A DNA stretch of 64,000 bases from Bradyrhizobium sp. (lineage in GTDB: Bacteria; Pseudomonadota; Alphaproteobacteria; Rhizobiales; Xanthobacteraceae): contig NZ_JAURXB010000270.1 in NCBI RefSeq assembly GCF_030654605.1, positions 1 to 64,000 on the forward strand. Direction: 5' to 3'. This document shows positions 9,271-17,528 of the stretch, piece after piece; positions within the stretch are counted from its first letter, which is position 1; every line of letters begins with the position of its first letter. The position numbers and the translations under genes are program-made. The notes beneath the pieces were generated by a model. It ran no database searches. It was not told the DNA's origin and worked only from the letters and a program-made list of their open reading frames with translations.

Positions 9271-10407
9271 ATGCCTGAATCGAAGGCGAAGACCGTCACC
9301 ACGCGCGGCCATTGGGCCTATGTTAGTGACGATCGGCTGATCGACCTTGATCTTGAGATCGACAATCCGGAAACGCTCGAAGGCCTAGTGAGGCAGGTGC
9401 CGGCCAACTACGCAGACGCGCATGTTGAATTCAAATATGACCTTCGCGGCATGGAAATCCCCGAATTCACCTGTGTGCATGGCAGCCATCAGCACAAGGC
9501 CGGCTTCGTAATGAATGTCGACGGCGCCCGGTTCATGGTGGGGTGGATCTGCGCCAAGACAATCTACAATGAGGACTTTGACCAATACACCGCAGACTTC
9601 GAGGCTGCCATCGGTCGTCGCGATGCGCTGCGACGTGTGCGAGAGATTCGAAGTGCGATTACACAGTTCTCCACTTGGCTCGACCGCATTTCTTCATCGA
9701 ACGTGTTGCAAGAATTTTCCACTGTTAGCGAGCGCTTGCGGAGTCACATGTCTTGGGTGTTCGAAATGGTGCAATCGGCCAACGGCAGGGCGATTGAGGG
9801 CGTCGCAATGCCCAGGCACCTGTGCCTGGCGCCCACGGATATCCTCGCCGAATTTGATCGGCTGATGAACGCGACTGCGGTAGTCACGATGTCGCTGACC
9901 GGCGACGCTCAACGGGTTGCTGCGTCCATAGGTTCGATCAGAACAGAAATCGACGGCCTGATACGCCGAGCGGAATTGATTTTGGCAAAACTATCTGATC
10001 TGGAACTTTTCTTTCAGCCAGCTACGCTGCATGCAATTTGCCAGCACGCAGAGAAAGCGGTCCCAAGACGGAAGCGTCATTTCGCCGGCCTGATGAAGTT
10101 GTCAACGCGCGACGTATTTGTCGAAATGCCAAAGGATTTTGTCATGCCGAGTGTTCGGCCGGTTGAAGCCCTGCGAGCTGCGATTGCCGGAGCTGTCCCC
10201 GTACCCGCCGCGCGAGAGCCAACCATCGTCACCGTTTCAGGCGAGACTTACGTCGTCAACACGCGTCAAAAGTCAGAATCGGTTTGGGTTGCCTCGGGAA
10301 ACTTTAGAGGTGTGCAGCACCGTACTGAAGACCGGACTGAAGGCGCCGCCGTCAAACAATGGGAGGATTGGGCCGCATACAAGAGCGGCTCGCGAGGAAG
10401 ATACTGA
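9271..10407 (+). CDS. Hypothetical protein of the island, unknown function
   Basis: The ATG at 9271 is chosen because a GGGAG ribosome binding site lies six bases upstream; an in-frame ATG at 9250 lacks one. The product is 378 aa with no signal peptide or membrane helix. A small N-terminal region holds Cys and His residues (FTCVHGSHQHKAG, then FMVGWICAKTIY) that could bind a metal or form a compact fold. The centre (~residues 100-270) is strongly helical and may be coiled coil. The C-terminal ~40 residues look like a small beta-rich tail (TIVTVSGETYVVN). I do not recognise the family. It is convergent with the DUF4365-like gene (187 bp between stops). Its position inside a defence island makes a defence or accessory role plausible but unproven. 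Confidence 0.65.
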   Translation: MPESKAKTVTTRGHWAYVSDDRLIDLDLEIDNPETLEGLVRQVPANYADAHVEFKYDLRGMEIPEFTCVHGSHQHKAGFVMNVDGARFMVGWICAKTIYNEDFDQYTADFEAAIGRRDALRRVREIRSAITQFSTWLDRISSSNVLQEFSTVSERLRSHMSWVFEMVQSANGRAIEGVAMPRHLCLAPTDILAEFDRLMNATAVVTMSLTGDAQRVAASIGSIRTEIDGLIRRAELILAKLSDLELFFQPATLHAICQHAEKAVPRRKRHFAGLMKLSTRDVFVEMPKDFVMPSVRPVEALRAAIAGAVPVPAAREPTIVTVSGETYVVNTRQKSESVWVASGNFRGVQHRTEDRTEGAAVKQWEDWAAYKSGSRGRY

Positions 10408-10594
10408 TGATTTTCTCCCGCGCGTGGCTGCGATTTTGCGGCCATTGGCGCACCAAGACACGCAGGCCGCAATTCACAGACTGATAGACGGTGACGCCGA
10501 GTTCAAGACCTTCGCCGAATCTTGCGTCTTTCCGGATCACCCGTTCCGCGGCCCAACAAACCCACCTAAGGACGGGAGACGCGATGGTACCGAT

Positions 10595-12148
10595 TCAGCG
10601 GATCCGAGCCTCTCGATCCAGCGTCAGGCTCCGCGGATCGAGAAGCAGCGCTATTCCATGAGCTTCCCCTTGGTCGTACCCGTATTCCTGAAGGTCCACG
10701 ACCTTTGGACGAACGTCGAGCGCCTCGAAACGTGCCGATCGGTATCGCCAAACGGGGTCGTCCGTGTGCTCGAAGATTATTCTTACGCTGTAAGTCAAGC
10801 TCGTTCCCCCGAGCGAGCATGTGCGAAAAAGTAGCGCCTCGAGCGACTGTGCTTGATTCCCGTCCGCAAGGCTTTGGAATTCCAAACGCGCCACCGGCTT
10901 GGGACTAAGAAGCATTTCGACTGCAATCTGCGCTTCATCAGCCGTCCAGATTTCGTCGAAATTGAAGCCATCTCCCGCACCCACGCCGGCCTTCAACAAG
11001 AGCATCTGCCAGCCGTCCAGGAATTTCGAGATTGCGGGCAGTTGATCAACGTACGGGCCGCTGAGAAGATCGCCGAACGGGAGTGAGACTGCCGGAAAGC
11101 GTGCGGTTCCCGATATTGTAAGCTCGGCCCGACCACCTGCCATCGATGACAGCGCTCGCGCGAGCTCCGCGTGCTGTTCGAGTGAACGCCGAACGTCGTC
11201 CAGCCTATGTAGCGTCTCAAACTTCGCCTCGCTGCGCCTCAGACGGATGAGAAAATCAGGATGCCGGATCAAGAGCTCCGGCCCATCCACGGCGCCGATC
11301 GGCGGTCCTACGAACATCTCGGCGTCGAAGCGAGCGGCCTGTCCGAATCCCATCGCCTTAATCGATATGACACAGGGGCCAAGAGTCGGGGGTGTAAGTA
11401 CCAAGTCGTCCAGATCGTCGAACAAGGCCCCCTGATATGGCAGCCTTATGCCAAATCGCGAGTCGAATACGCGAAACTGCACCGGTTTGAGCGGAGTAAG
11501 GCCGAGCAGTACGTTGTTCAGGTGCTGCGGGCCTTCGATGAGCGCGATAGCTTCGGCTTCGAATCGTCCCAGCTCATAGCCGAGTTCCGCGAGCTGTCTT
11601 TGCTTTTCAATTGTGTATGCCGCCGAGTCTTCCTTGCAGATGAACTTTAGAGCTTCCAGCAACCCCTCGGAGGTCGGCTCGAAGCGGGTTCCAAGCTTCT
11701 CGTAATCGTAGCTGATGTTCGTCTTGTTTATGTCGTGCGCCTCGTTGGCTTCAGCCAGGCGCAGTCTCTTCAGAACCCGGGCAAGCTCGTCACCTATGAG
11801 GTGCACCAGATAGCCAGACTGCAACTTCCCTTCGTGGTTCATTCTGAAGGCAACAATAACTGAAGGGTGCGGATCCTTCGCGAGCCGGTCTACCGAAGAT
11901 AAGCTCAGCCGAACTCTGCTATGCGTTCGTCGAAGAGTCGATTTCAATTGAACACGAACAGCTTTGGCTTGACGCTGATCCAGCGAGATTGCGCTCCCGA
12001 AGTGGTCTGCCGGGAATTCGACAATAAAATCCCAGCCCATTACGTCGACCGTGCTCTTGTTGCACACTAAGCCCGCCTGCGCACATAGTAGCTGGAACTG
12101 CTGCTCGCCGATAAGACCGATTTGCTCGGATTCCAGGTCACGCTCCAT
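10595..12148 (-). CDS. Large protein with DUF4365-like PD-(D/E)XK nuclease N-terminus
   Basis: The ATG at 12148 has a GGAG site seven bases upstream; the product is 517 aa. The N-terminal ~170 residues match a DUF4365-like, Mrr-type nuclease core: a helix with GLIGEQQFQLLCAQAG, then VMGWDFIVEF (candidate acidic residues D40 and E44), then RVQLKST (Q67, K69, the QxK variant of the D-ExK motif). This is followed by a conserved-looking VRLSLSSVDRLAKDPHP segment. The remaining ~340 residues are mixed alpha/beta with no motif I recognise; they could sense a ligand or bind a target. It is transcribed alone, with gaps of 187 and 218 bp to its neighbours. Probable single-gene or accessory defence nuclease; the nuclease fold is fairly well supported, the role is inference. 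Confidence 0.65.
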   Translation of the reverse strand: MERDLESEQIGLIGEQQFQLLCAQAGLVCNKSTVDVMGWDFIVEFPADHFGSAISLDQRQAKAVRVQLKSTLRRTHSRVRLSLSSVDRLAKDPHPSVIVAFRMNHEGKLQSGYLVHLIGDELARVLKRLRLAEANEAHDINKTNISYDYEKLGTRFEPTSEGLLEALKFICKEDSAAYTIEKQRQLAELGYELGRFEAEAIALIEGPQHLNNVLLGLTPLKPVQFRVFDSRFGIRLPYQGALFDDLDDLVLTPPTLGPCVISIKAMGFGQAARFDAEMFVGPPIGAVDGPELLIRHPDFLIRLRRSEAKFETLHRLDDVRRSLEQHAELARALSSMAGGRAELTISGTARFPAVSLPFGDLLSGPYVDQLPAISKFLDGWQMLLLKAGVGAGDGFNFDEIWTADEAQIAVEMLLSPKPVARLEFQSLADGNQAQSLEALLFRTCSLGGTSLTYSVRIIFEHTDDPVWRYRSARFEALDVRPKVVDLQEYGYDQGEAHGIALLLDPRSLTLDREARIR

Positions 12149-12366
12149 TCAAGACTCCACGTTCCGATCAGGACCTGGTCGAGGTCAGACCGCTATCGAT
12201 CCGGCTTCCACCGGTTCTGACGATGCGCTTTTCGCCAGTCAATGCAACTCCAGACGGCAGTGGCTCTCGCGGGCTTTAGGCTAAAGACATCGCATCGGCG
12301 ATTTCCTTGGCGGCGCAACGACCGGCCTCTGCCGGGACCTCGCACGGCGACCACCTGATTCTACGT

Positions 12367-12750
12367 TCAGTCGCGAGAAACTAGATCACCGAGGTCGTGC
12401 AGCAACGTCAGCAGCTTATTGAGTCGTTCGGGTGAACCGTCCCATACGCCTGAAACCGCCTTGGCGAGCTGATCGTTCCCGCTATTTACCTGCTCCGCAC
12501 CGTCGATCTTCAGACGCTTTTTTGCATAATTGCATATTATTTGCAAAGTAGGAGTTAGCCTCGGTGGCCTGCGGCTCATCGCGCGATGGACGCTAGATTG
12601 GTTCACGTTGACAAGCTTTGCTAACGCCGAATTACTTATTTTTAGCTTATTCTTAAGTTTTTCGACGCAAGCGACTGCCTCGACCGCTCCCTCCTCGGGG
12701 CTGACGGGCCGTCCAACAATACTTTTAATTTCAGCTTTTCTGCGCGTCAC
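12367..12750 (-). CDS. Small helix-turn-helix regulator
   Basis: The open frame runs back to 12915, but the part above 12750 is antisense to the NADAR gene. The GTG at 12750 gives a compact 127-aa protein (MTRRKAEIKS...). A helix-turn-helix is clear at ~residues 35-65: ISNSALAKLVNVNQSSVH with the RAMSRRP recognition side. It has the Cro/CI-like spacing of plasmid, phage and toxin-antitoxin regulators. The C-terminal ~50 residues are helical. It is divergent from the NADAR gene with 45 bp between start codons, so it probably binds there and controls both genes. No partner gene follows in its own direction. Confidence 0.65.
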   Translation of the reverse strand: MTRRKAEIKSIVGRPVSPEEGAVEAVACVEKLKNKLKISNSALAKLVNVNQSSVHRAMSRRPPRLTPTLQIICNYAKKRLKIDGAEQVNSGNDQLAKAVSGVWDGSPERLNKLLTLLHDLGDLVSRD

Positions 12751-12795
12751 GTTTATGCAATAATGCAAAAAGTAAGTCTTCACAAGGGGTCTGTC
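12751..12795. promoter_or_regulatory. Divergent promoter/operator region between HTH and NADAR genes
   Basis: Only 45 bp separate the GTG of the HTH gene and the chosen ATG of the NADAR gene. An AT-rich patch at 12755-12770 carries a doubled ATGCAA/AATGCAA element with TGCA cores, unlike the GC-rich surroundings. That is a good candidate operator for the HTH protein. The NADAR ATG is preceded by AAGGGG at a workable distance (8 bases). Confidence 0.4.
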
Positions 12796-13296
12796 ATGAA
12801 GGAAATCCGCTTTTATCGTGCAAGCGAGAAGCCATATGGCGTGTTCAGCAATCTCTACAGGCGGCCGATCACGTTCGAGGGGCGCATCTACCCGACCTCC
12901 GAACACGCCTACCAAGCCGGGAAAGCGCGCAAGGATGACGTGCGCGAGTGGCTTATGGCCGCCCCCTCACCGGCGTTGCTCGCGATGGCAGCGCATGGCC
13001 TCTACCAGTGGGACATCGCTCCGGACTGGTCGAGAATCAAGTTCGACCGCATGAGAGGCGTCCTCATGGCAAAATTTACCGAACACCCCGATTTGGCGGC
13101 CATACTTCTCGACACGAAGGATGCCGTACTGATCGAGACGGCAACCGTCGACAACGCAGTAAATAGGCTTTGGGGAGAAGTGCCCGGCAAGGGCGGCAAG
13201 AATATGCTCGGGATTCTCTTGATGGAAGTTCGCGAGCATCTTTCTCTAAGCAACAACAAGCGGCGACGCAAGATCGCCATGCAGGCCGCTGAATAG
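12796..13296 (+). CDS. NADAR-domain protein (YbiA-like)
   Basis: ATG 12796 is preferred over in-frame ATG 12763 because of the AAGGGG site and because family similarity begins at MKEIRFYRAS. The product is 166 aa, the usual NADAR length. Diagnostic motifs are GVFSNL near residue 16, TFEGRIYPTSEHAYQAGKAR (E36 being the expected catalytic acid), RLWGEVPGKGGKNMLG, and the terminal LLMEVRE. NADAR proteins cleave N-glycosidic bonds: YbiA-type enzymes act on riboflavin-pathway intermediates, and other members remove ADP-ribose from guanosine in DNA, countering DarT2-like toxins. No DarT gene is visible here. Its stop lies 2 bp from the stop of the PfkB gene on the other strand, so the two transcripts converge. 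Confidence 0.85.
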   Translation: MKEIRFYRASEKPYGVFSNLYRRPITFEGRIYPTSEHAYQAGKARKDDVREWLMAAPSPALLAMAAHGLYQWDIAPDWSRIKFDRMRGVLMAKFTEHPDLAAILLDTKDAVLIETATVDNAVNRLWGEVPGKGGKNMLGILLMEVREHLSLSNNKRRRKIAMQAAE

Positions 13297-13298
13297 GT

Positions 13299-14297
13299 TC
13301 AATAGCGGTTACAGCTTCCGAGCGTGGTCACGTACGAGGTGGATGCCTCGTCGAGGCCTCGGTCGAGCATCTCGCGGACGTGGCTCCCACCCGCCGCCAG
13401 GAAAAGTCCGCGGGCGCCGGTAAAACCGCAATTCAGTGCTGCCAGGCGCTGTCCGACTTCGACTCCGTCGAAGACATCGTCAACCTTCCAGCTTCCCTCC
13501 CGATACCAGCGCTTCAAAATGAGATCCAGCAGACCGGTCGTCACCATGTCTCCCGATCCGCATGTGTCGACGACCCGCGGTGCGAAGCTGGAAGGAAAGT
13601 GACGTCGGACGCTTCTGTTGGAAACCGTCAGTCCGAGCGCACCGTGGGTTCTGATAACTATGGATTCCGGATTGAGGTTGCAGTCCGCGATGCTTTTCCC
13701 TGAAGTCTCGTCGGACAGCTTGATCACGGTGGCGCAGCGCACGGCTCTATCGAACATCTCATCGTCAGCGGATGCCGGCTCGAAGAAGACCAACGCACCC
13801 GCTCGCTTGGCCTCTTCCATCGCAAGCACGATCGATTCCGAAACACGGTCGGCGTAAAAAACCGACACGGATTTCAACGTGTCCGCGGCCTGGCAAACGT
13901 GGTCGCGATCGATCGAGCGCCATTTTGGAAAACGGACGAACGTCTGGGGACACGTCGAAGTGAACCGGTGAGTCGCATTCGCTGTATCGACTATTTCGAC
14001 GATGACCGGAGAACTTCCCGTATGCGCTCTTGAGACGAAGCGCGTCTCGCACCCGGCCTTCTCGAACTCGTCGAACAGGAAACGACCGTGGTCGTCGTCG
14101 CCGAGATTGACGACCGGGAAGACCGGATGACCCAGCATTGCCAGCGATAGAAGGACATTCCCGCACGATCCGCCAAGGGCTTCCGTCGGAGCGGCATAGT
14201 CGTCCCAATAGATCCGGTCGACGGCTGTCAGACCGGTGCCTGCGACGGCAGGGCGTGCCGACCGCGGTGTGGGTTCTTTCAATCTCAATTGGACCAT
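13299..14297 (-). CDS. PfkB-family sugar/nucleoside kinase
   Basis: The product is 332 aa from ATG 14297, 15 bp after the stop of the SIS-HAD gene, and is the last gene of the five-gene operon. PfkB features: AGTGLTAVDRIY near the N-terminus, LGGSCGNVLLSLAMLG (substrate-binding GG signature), GDDDHGRFLFDEF, and the C-terminal ATP/anion-hole motif VDTCGSGDMVTTG (~residues 243-255) with the catalytic Asp kept. The motif normally reads DTxGAGD; Ser replaces Ala here, a mild change. Family members phosphorylate ribose, fructose, nucleosides or related alcohols with ATP. The substrate cannot be read from sequence. Its neighbours (a sugar-phosphate isomerase-like/HAD fusion and a PRTase) point to a phosphorylated sugar or nucleoside. 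Confidence 0.85.
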   Translation of the reverse strand: MVQLRLKEPTPRSARPAVAGTGLTAVDRIYWDDYAAPTEALGGSCGNVLLSLAMLGHPVFPVVNLGDDDHGRFLFDEFEKAGCETRFVSRAHTGSSPVIVEIVDTANATHRFTSTCPQTFVRFPKWRSIDRDHVCQAADTLKSVSVFYADRVSESIVLAMEEAKRAGALVFFEPASADDEMFDRAVRCATVIKLSDETSGKSIADCNLNPESIVIRTHGALGLTVSNRSVRRHFPSSFAPRVVDTCGSGDMVTTGLLDLILKRWYREGSWKVDDVFDGVEVGQRLAALNCGFTGARGLFLAAGGSHVREMLDRGLDEASTSYVTTLGSCNRY

Positions 14298-14312
14298 AAC
14301 ATGAACATTCTA

Positions 14313-16298
14313 TCAGAGCCGCCGCAGCACGGATACGTCCAATCGCGCGCGGCCCGCCCCCGTAAGGCGCATGCCGCCGAGTATCCTTAACAGACCGTCA
14401 GGACCCGAAACGTCGCCTGGCAGAAGATTCCAACAGGAAATCTCGCGTTCGCACACCCGGTCCACGCTCAATCCGAAGTCTCCACCAAGCAGATCGTAGT
14501 CATTGCCATGACGATCACCGCTGTCGCCGATCGCGAGCATCTGAAGATGGCCTTCGGCCATCTTGGTTCGGACTGCATCCAGGACACGCGGCTTGGCCGC
14601 CCACGCCGGGCATATGTCGATCGAGTGACCGGAGCGGACCATTTTCAGCTCCGAACGTGATCCCACTATCGCGCGCAGCCTGCGTAACCCGTCAGCCGAC
14701 GACGCAAGCTTGTCTATGGCTATCGTGATCTGAAAGGGATTCTCCTTAGGAAGCCATCCATCCAGGAACATCCCGCTTTCGGCCCGGATGCTATCGAAAG
14801 CGTCCAATATCGCGGCATCAGGCTTCAGGGAAGTTTTCCGGATGTCGACGGATAGCGGAGCGATGTGCGCTCCGTTGTAATAACCAACCAGCACCCGCTC
14901 GCAATGCTCCGCCGAAAGGCAATCCCGCAATTCCTCGCCGACCGACCCCCCTCGGCCTGTCGCAAGCGCGATCGCGACGCCACCATCCAGAAGTGTGCGA
15001 ACGCCGTCTAGGACGGGACCAGTGGGCGGCTTGCCTCTTTTGTCCGTCGCAACCATCGTACCGTCGTAGTCGAGGATGAGGGCGCCGAACTCCGCAACTC
15101 GCAGACGTTCGATAAACTCGTCCCGGCGCGCGCTCCACGGCGCGGCCGTTCTGTTCGGCTCGTCAGATCTTTGCTCCGAACGACGCTTGCGGCGCGTGGC
15201 CGCATCCTCGTCCTTGATCGCGAGAATCAAATCCTGGCTTTCGAAAATCCTGCGTCCGAAATCGGCGACGCCGGGTTTTCCGGGATCGATGCCCATCGCC
15301 GCTCCCAAACCTTCGACGACGCCGAACGAGCTCAGAACCGCATCAAAAAGCGTATGGCGGCCGGCTGCGCCGAAGCCAAGATTCATCCGTGGTATCAACG
15401 ATGGAATACACGATTCGATCGACTCCCAGAAGGGCCGGCTGCGATCACAGGTCAACGAAAGCACGACGGTGTGCTCCCCATGCCGATCAAGCCAGACATG
15501 CCGACCGTGCGCAAAGTTGCGGAAGTCTGTCCGCTGTACCCTGCAGAGGCCCGCTTCCCAACAACTGGTTTCGATCATGACGGCCGCGGCGGTCAGAGCG
15601 GGATCATGCAGGATAAGGAGCGTATCGCGCCCGGTATCCCAAGCGCGGGCGATCGTCTCGATGGTGCGAGTTCGTGCCGAAGACGATAGGAGGTCTTCGG
15701 ATCTCATCTGCACTCGGTCGCTTCTTTCCGCGATGCCGTGTCCAGCGACCTGATCGCTCGCTAGAAGAAGCGAAGTCACGGTCGAAGTCAGCGAGTGCGT
15801 CGCCAGAAATCCGTCCTTCGGCTCGGTGACGGGGACGATGTGAAGTCTGGCGCCATCCGCGCCCATTTCGGCGACCAGGCTTTTGCTACGTGCGGTGACG
15901 ACATCGATGCGCCGGGCGTGTTCCTTGACCGCAGTCTGGAAGGCGGCGCGGATGTCCGCGTTCTCGCCGCTCGCGGTGAAGAGCCAGACCCCCCACTTCG
16001 GCAACACCGGGTCGAGCGCGAACGCCATCGGCGTCGTCACTGCCGTCGCGGAATGGAGCAGCCACGTCCTGCAAGAAGACAGGAACTCGGCGGCAACGGC
16101 AGAGCCTCCGCTTCCGACGGCGGCTACGGGATACTCAGCGGCGCGCTCGAGGGCCTCGGCCAAGAGGCCTGTATCATTGCCACAAGCCGCCGAGACGGTA
16201 TTCCGCAGCCCGTCCAACTTCGAAGCAAAAACTGAGGTCATTAGTTTGCCGATGCTTTTTGGTCGATGGCGCTCTTGAGAATGAGTTGCCTCGGCCAT
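14313..16298 (-). CDS. SIS (sugar isomerase-like) - HAD phosphatase fusion protein
   Basis: ATG 16298 is chosen because AGGA lies about ten bases upstream; TTG 16325 and ATG 16241 are possible. The product is 661 aa. The N-terminal ~360 residues look like a double SIS domain: AAVGSGGSAVAAEFL (~60-75) resembles the sugar-phosphate-binding glycine loop, and FTASGENADI resembles the SxSGxTxD motif of SIS isomerases. After a basic linker, a HAD domain begins with LILDYDGTM (~residues 405-413; nucleophile and acid/base Asp present). It continues with ALATGRGG (motif II region) and ends with AIGDSGDRHGND (~595, motif IV), in the Cof/sucrose-phosphatase style. The pairing suggests binding or isomerising a sugar phosphate and removing phosphate. 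I do not know a characterised protein with this architecture. It follows the 371-aa gene after 108 bp. Confidence 0.8.
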   Translation of the reverse strand: MAEATHSQERHRPKSIGKLMTSVFASKLDGLRNTVSAACGNDTGLLAEALERAAEYPVAAVGSGGSAVAAEFLSSCRTWLLHSATAVTTPMAFALDPVLPKWGVWLFTASGENADIRAAFQTAVKEHARRIDVVTARSKSLVAEMGADGARLHIVPVTEPKDGFLATHSLTSTVTSLLLASDQVAGHGIAERSDRVQMRSEDLLSSSARTRTIETIARAWDTGRDTLLILHDPALTAAAVMIETSCWEAGLCRVQRTDFRNFAHGRHVWLDRHGEHTVVLSLTCDRSRPFWESIESCIPSLIPRMNLGFGAAGRHTLFDAVLSSFGVVEGLGAAMGIDPGKPGVADFGRRIFESQDLILAIKDEDAATRRKRRSEQRSDEPNRTAAPWSARRDEFIERLRVAEFGALILDYDGTMVATDKRGKPPTGPVLDGVRTLLDGGVAIALATGRGGSVGEELRDCLSAEHCERVLVGYYNGAHIAPLSVDIRKTSLKPDAAILDAFDSIRAESGMFLDGWLPKENPFQITIAIDKLASSADGLRRLRAIVGSRSELKMVRSGHSIDICPAWAAKPRVLDAVRTKMAEGHLQMLAIGDSGDRHGNDYDLLGGDFGLSVDRVCEREISCWNLLPGDVSGPDGLLRILGGMRLTGAGRARLDVSVLRRL

Positions 16299-16406
16299 CG
16301 ACGGCGTCCTGTTGACGGCGCGCAAGTTACTGAAGGTATCGACATTTGCTGAGTTGTCTCCGGCCCGCCACGGCGGACAGGTCGAAAATCGGTGACGTCC
16401 ACTGCT

Positions 16407-17522
16407 CTAGTTTGCCACTTTTTCGGATCCGACATCGTAGCTCCCATAAACAGGTCCGTGAAGCCATACATGAACGGCCAGATCCGGCAGGGGCGAGGAT
16501 TCCTTCATGCCGATAAGGTCAAATTCATACCGCAACGTCTCGACGTACTGAACTGACAGGTCATGTTCTATGGCGGCCATCATTGCCCCGACCGCGGTGA
16601 CCTTGCTGCCGAAAGGAGAAAGAATGATCTGGGGGAAGAAGACGTCCTCCACGGTTCGATCGTATCTCTCCTTGAGGGTTGAAATCGTCCGATAGCAATC
16701 GAGCGGATTTCGTTCCGACACGTAGATCAGATCTCGCGCGTCGACCTCCCATTCATTCAGGAGCTGCGATTGATATTCGGCTAGGAGTTCGTCCGCCCGC
16801 CTGGGATTCCGCGCAGGAAAGGGTACGACGGGGCATACTTTATACACGCTATCGAGCGTATTTCTTATCTTACGCAGTGTTTCGACCCGCCCTCGCCCGA
16901 GCTGAGGCAGCCAGATCCGCGCAACCGGAAGCGCGTCGTAGCTTCCGGAAGGACCAGAGTATCCTCGAACAAACTGCACTTGCGCCGACGGCTCTCCGAC
17001 GATGCGGTCATCAAGTTCCGGATTCGAGACGACCATCAGGTGAAGGCTTACGGTGGGTCGTGCCTCGGCGTATTCGAGCAGTAGCCTGGCCAACGGAAAG
17101 CCAACCCCCGTCGACAGAGCGCTCATGTCGAGCACAATGTCGGTGACGCCTTCGGGCCAACCGTAGCCATCTATCGCTGATCGAACCCCGTGACCGCCAA
17201 TGGGAGCGCGGTCATCTGCGGAAAAAATCTGAACATGCGCAACCGTCGCGTCGGCAATGATGCTTTTGAGCTGTGCCTCGTTGTCGTCGGCGAGCTTTTG
17301 AAGGGCGATGGCGGGATCGCCGCGGTCCTCACGAATGAAGAGACCGTGCACACGCTTTCCCATCGCGGCGGACAGTTGATGTGCAATTCTTCTGGCTCTC
17401 GGATCGAACCCGGCGCCTGCTACGAGAACACAGCAGCGGGACGATTGAGAAAAATAATCATCGATGAACTGATCCACGCCATCGTCAAAATGGGTAACGC
17501 AATTCTCCCAGTGTCGGCGCAT
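16407..17522 (-). CDS. Unrecognised 371-aa protein of the PRTase/ATPase operon
   Basis: The ATG at 17522 is 6 bp after the stop of the ATPase gene. The protein is soluble by composition and has an alpha/beta look with two Rossmann-like stretches. The first is CVLVAGAGFDPRARRIAHQL with a following VHGLFIRED strand. The second is DIVLDMSALSTGVGFPLARL then LHLMVVSNPELDD. A third conserved-looking patch is ILSPFGSKVTAVGAMMAAI near residues 315-335. No catalytic signature is evident, though Asp/Glu and Gly-rich loops suggest binding of a nucleotide or sugar nucleotide. Its place between the ATPase and the SIS-HAD gene makes it a core component. I do not recognise the family and assign no function. 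Confidence 0.7.
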   Translation of the reverse strand: MRRHWENCVTHFDDGVDQFIDDYFSQSSRCCVLVAGAGFDPRARRIAHQLSAAMGKRVHGLFIREDRGDPAIALQKLADDNEAQLKSIIADATVAHVQIFSADDRAPIGGHGVRSAIDGYGWPEGVTDIVLDMSALSTGVGFPLARLLLEYAEARPTVSLHLMVVSNPELDDRIVGEPSAQVQFVRGYSGPSGSYDALPVARIWLPQLGRGRVETLRKIRNTLDSVYKVCPVVPFPARNPRRADELLAEYQSQLLNEWEVDARDLIYVSERNPLDCYRTISTLKERYDRTVEDVFFPQIILSPFGSKVTAVGAMMAAIEHDLSVQYVETLRYEFDLIGMKESSPLPDLAVHVWLHGPVYGSYDVGSEKVAN

Positions 17523-17528
17523 GACCGT

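Noticed and set aside
12520..12550. TTGCATA repeats inside the HTH gene as extra operators
   Set aside because: They are explained by codons for the IICNYAKK stretch and lie in the coding region; only the intergenic copy was kept as a candidate.
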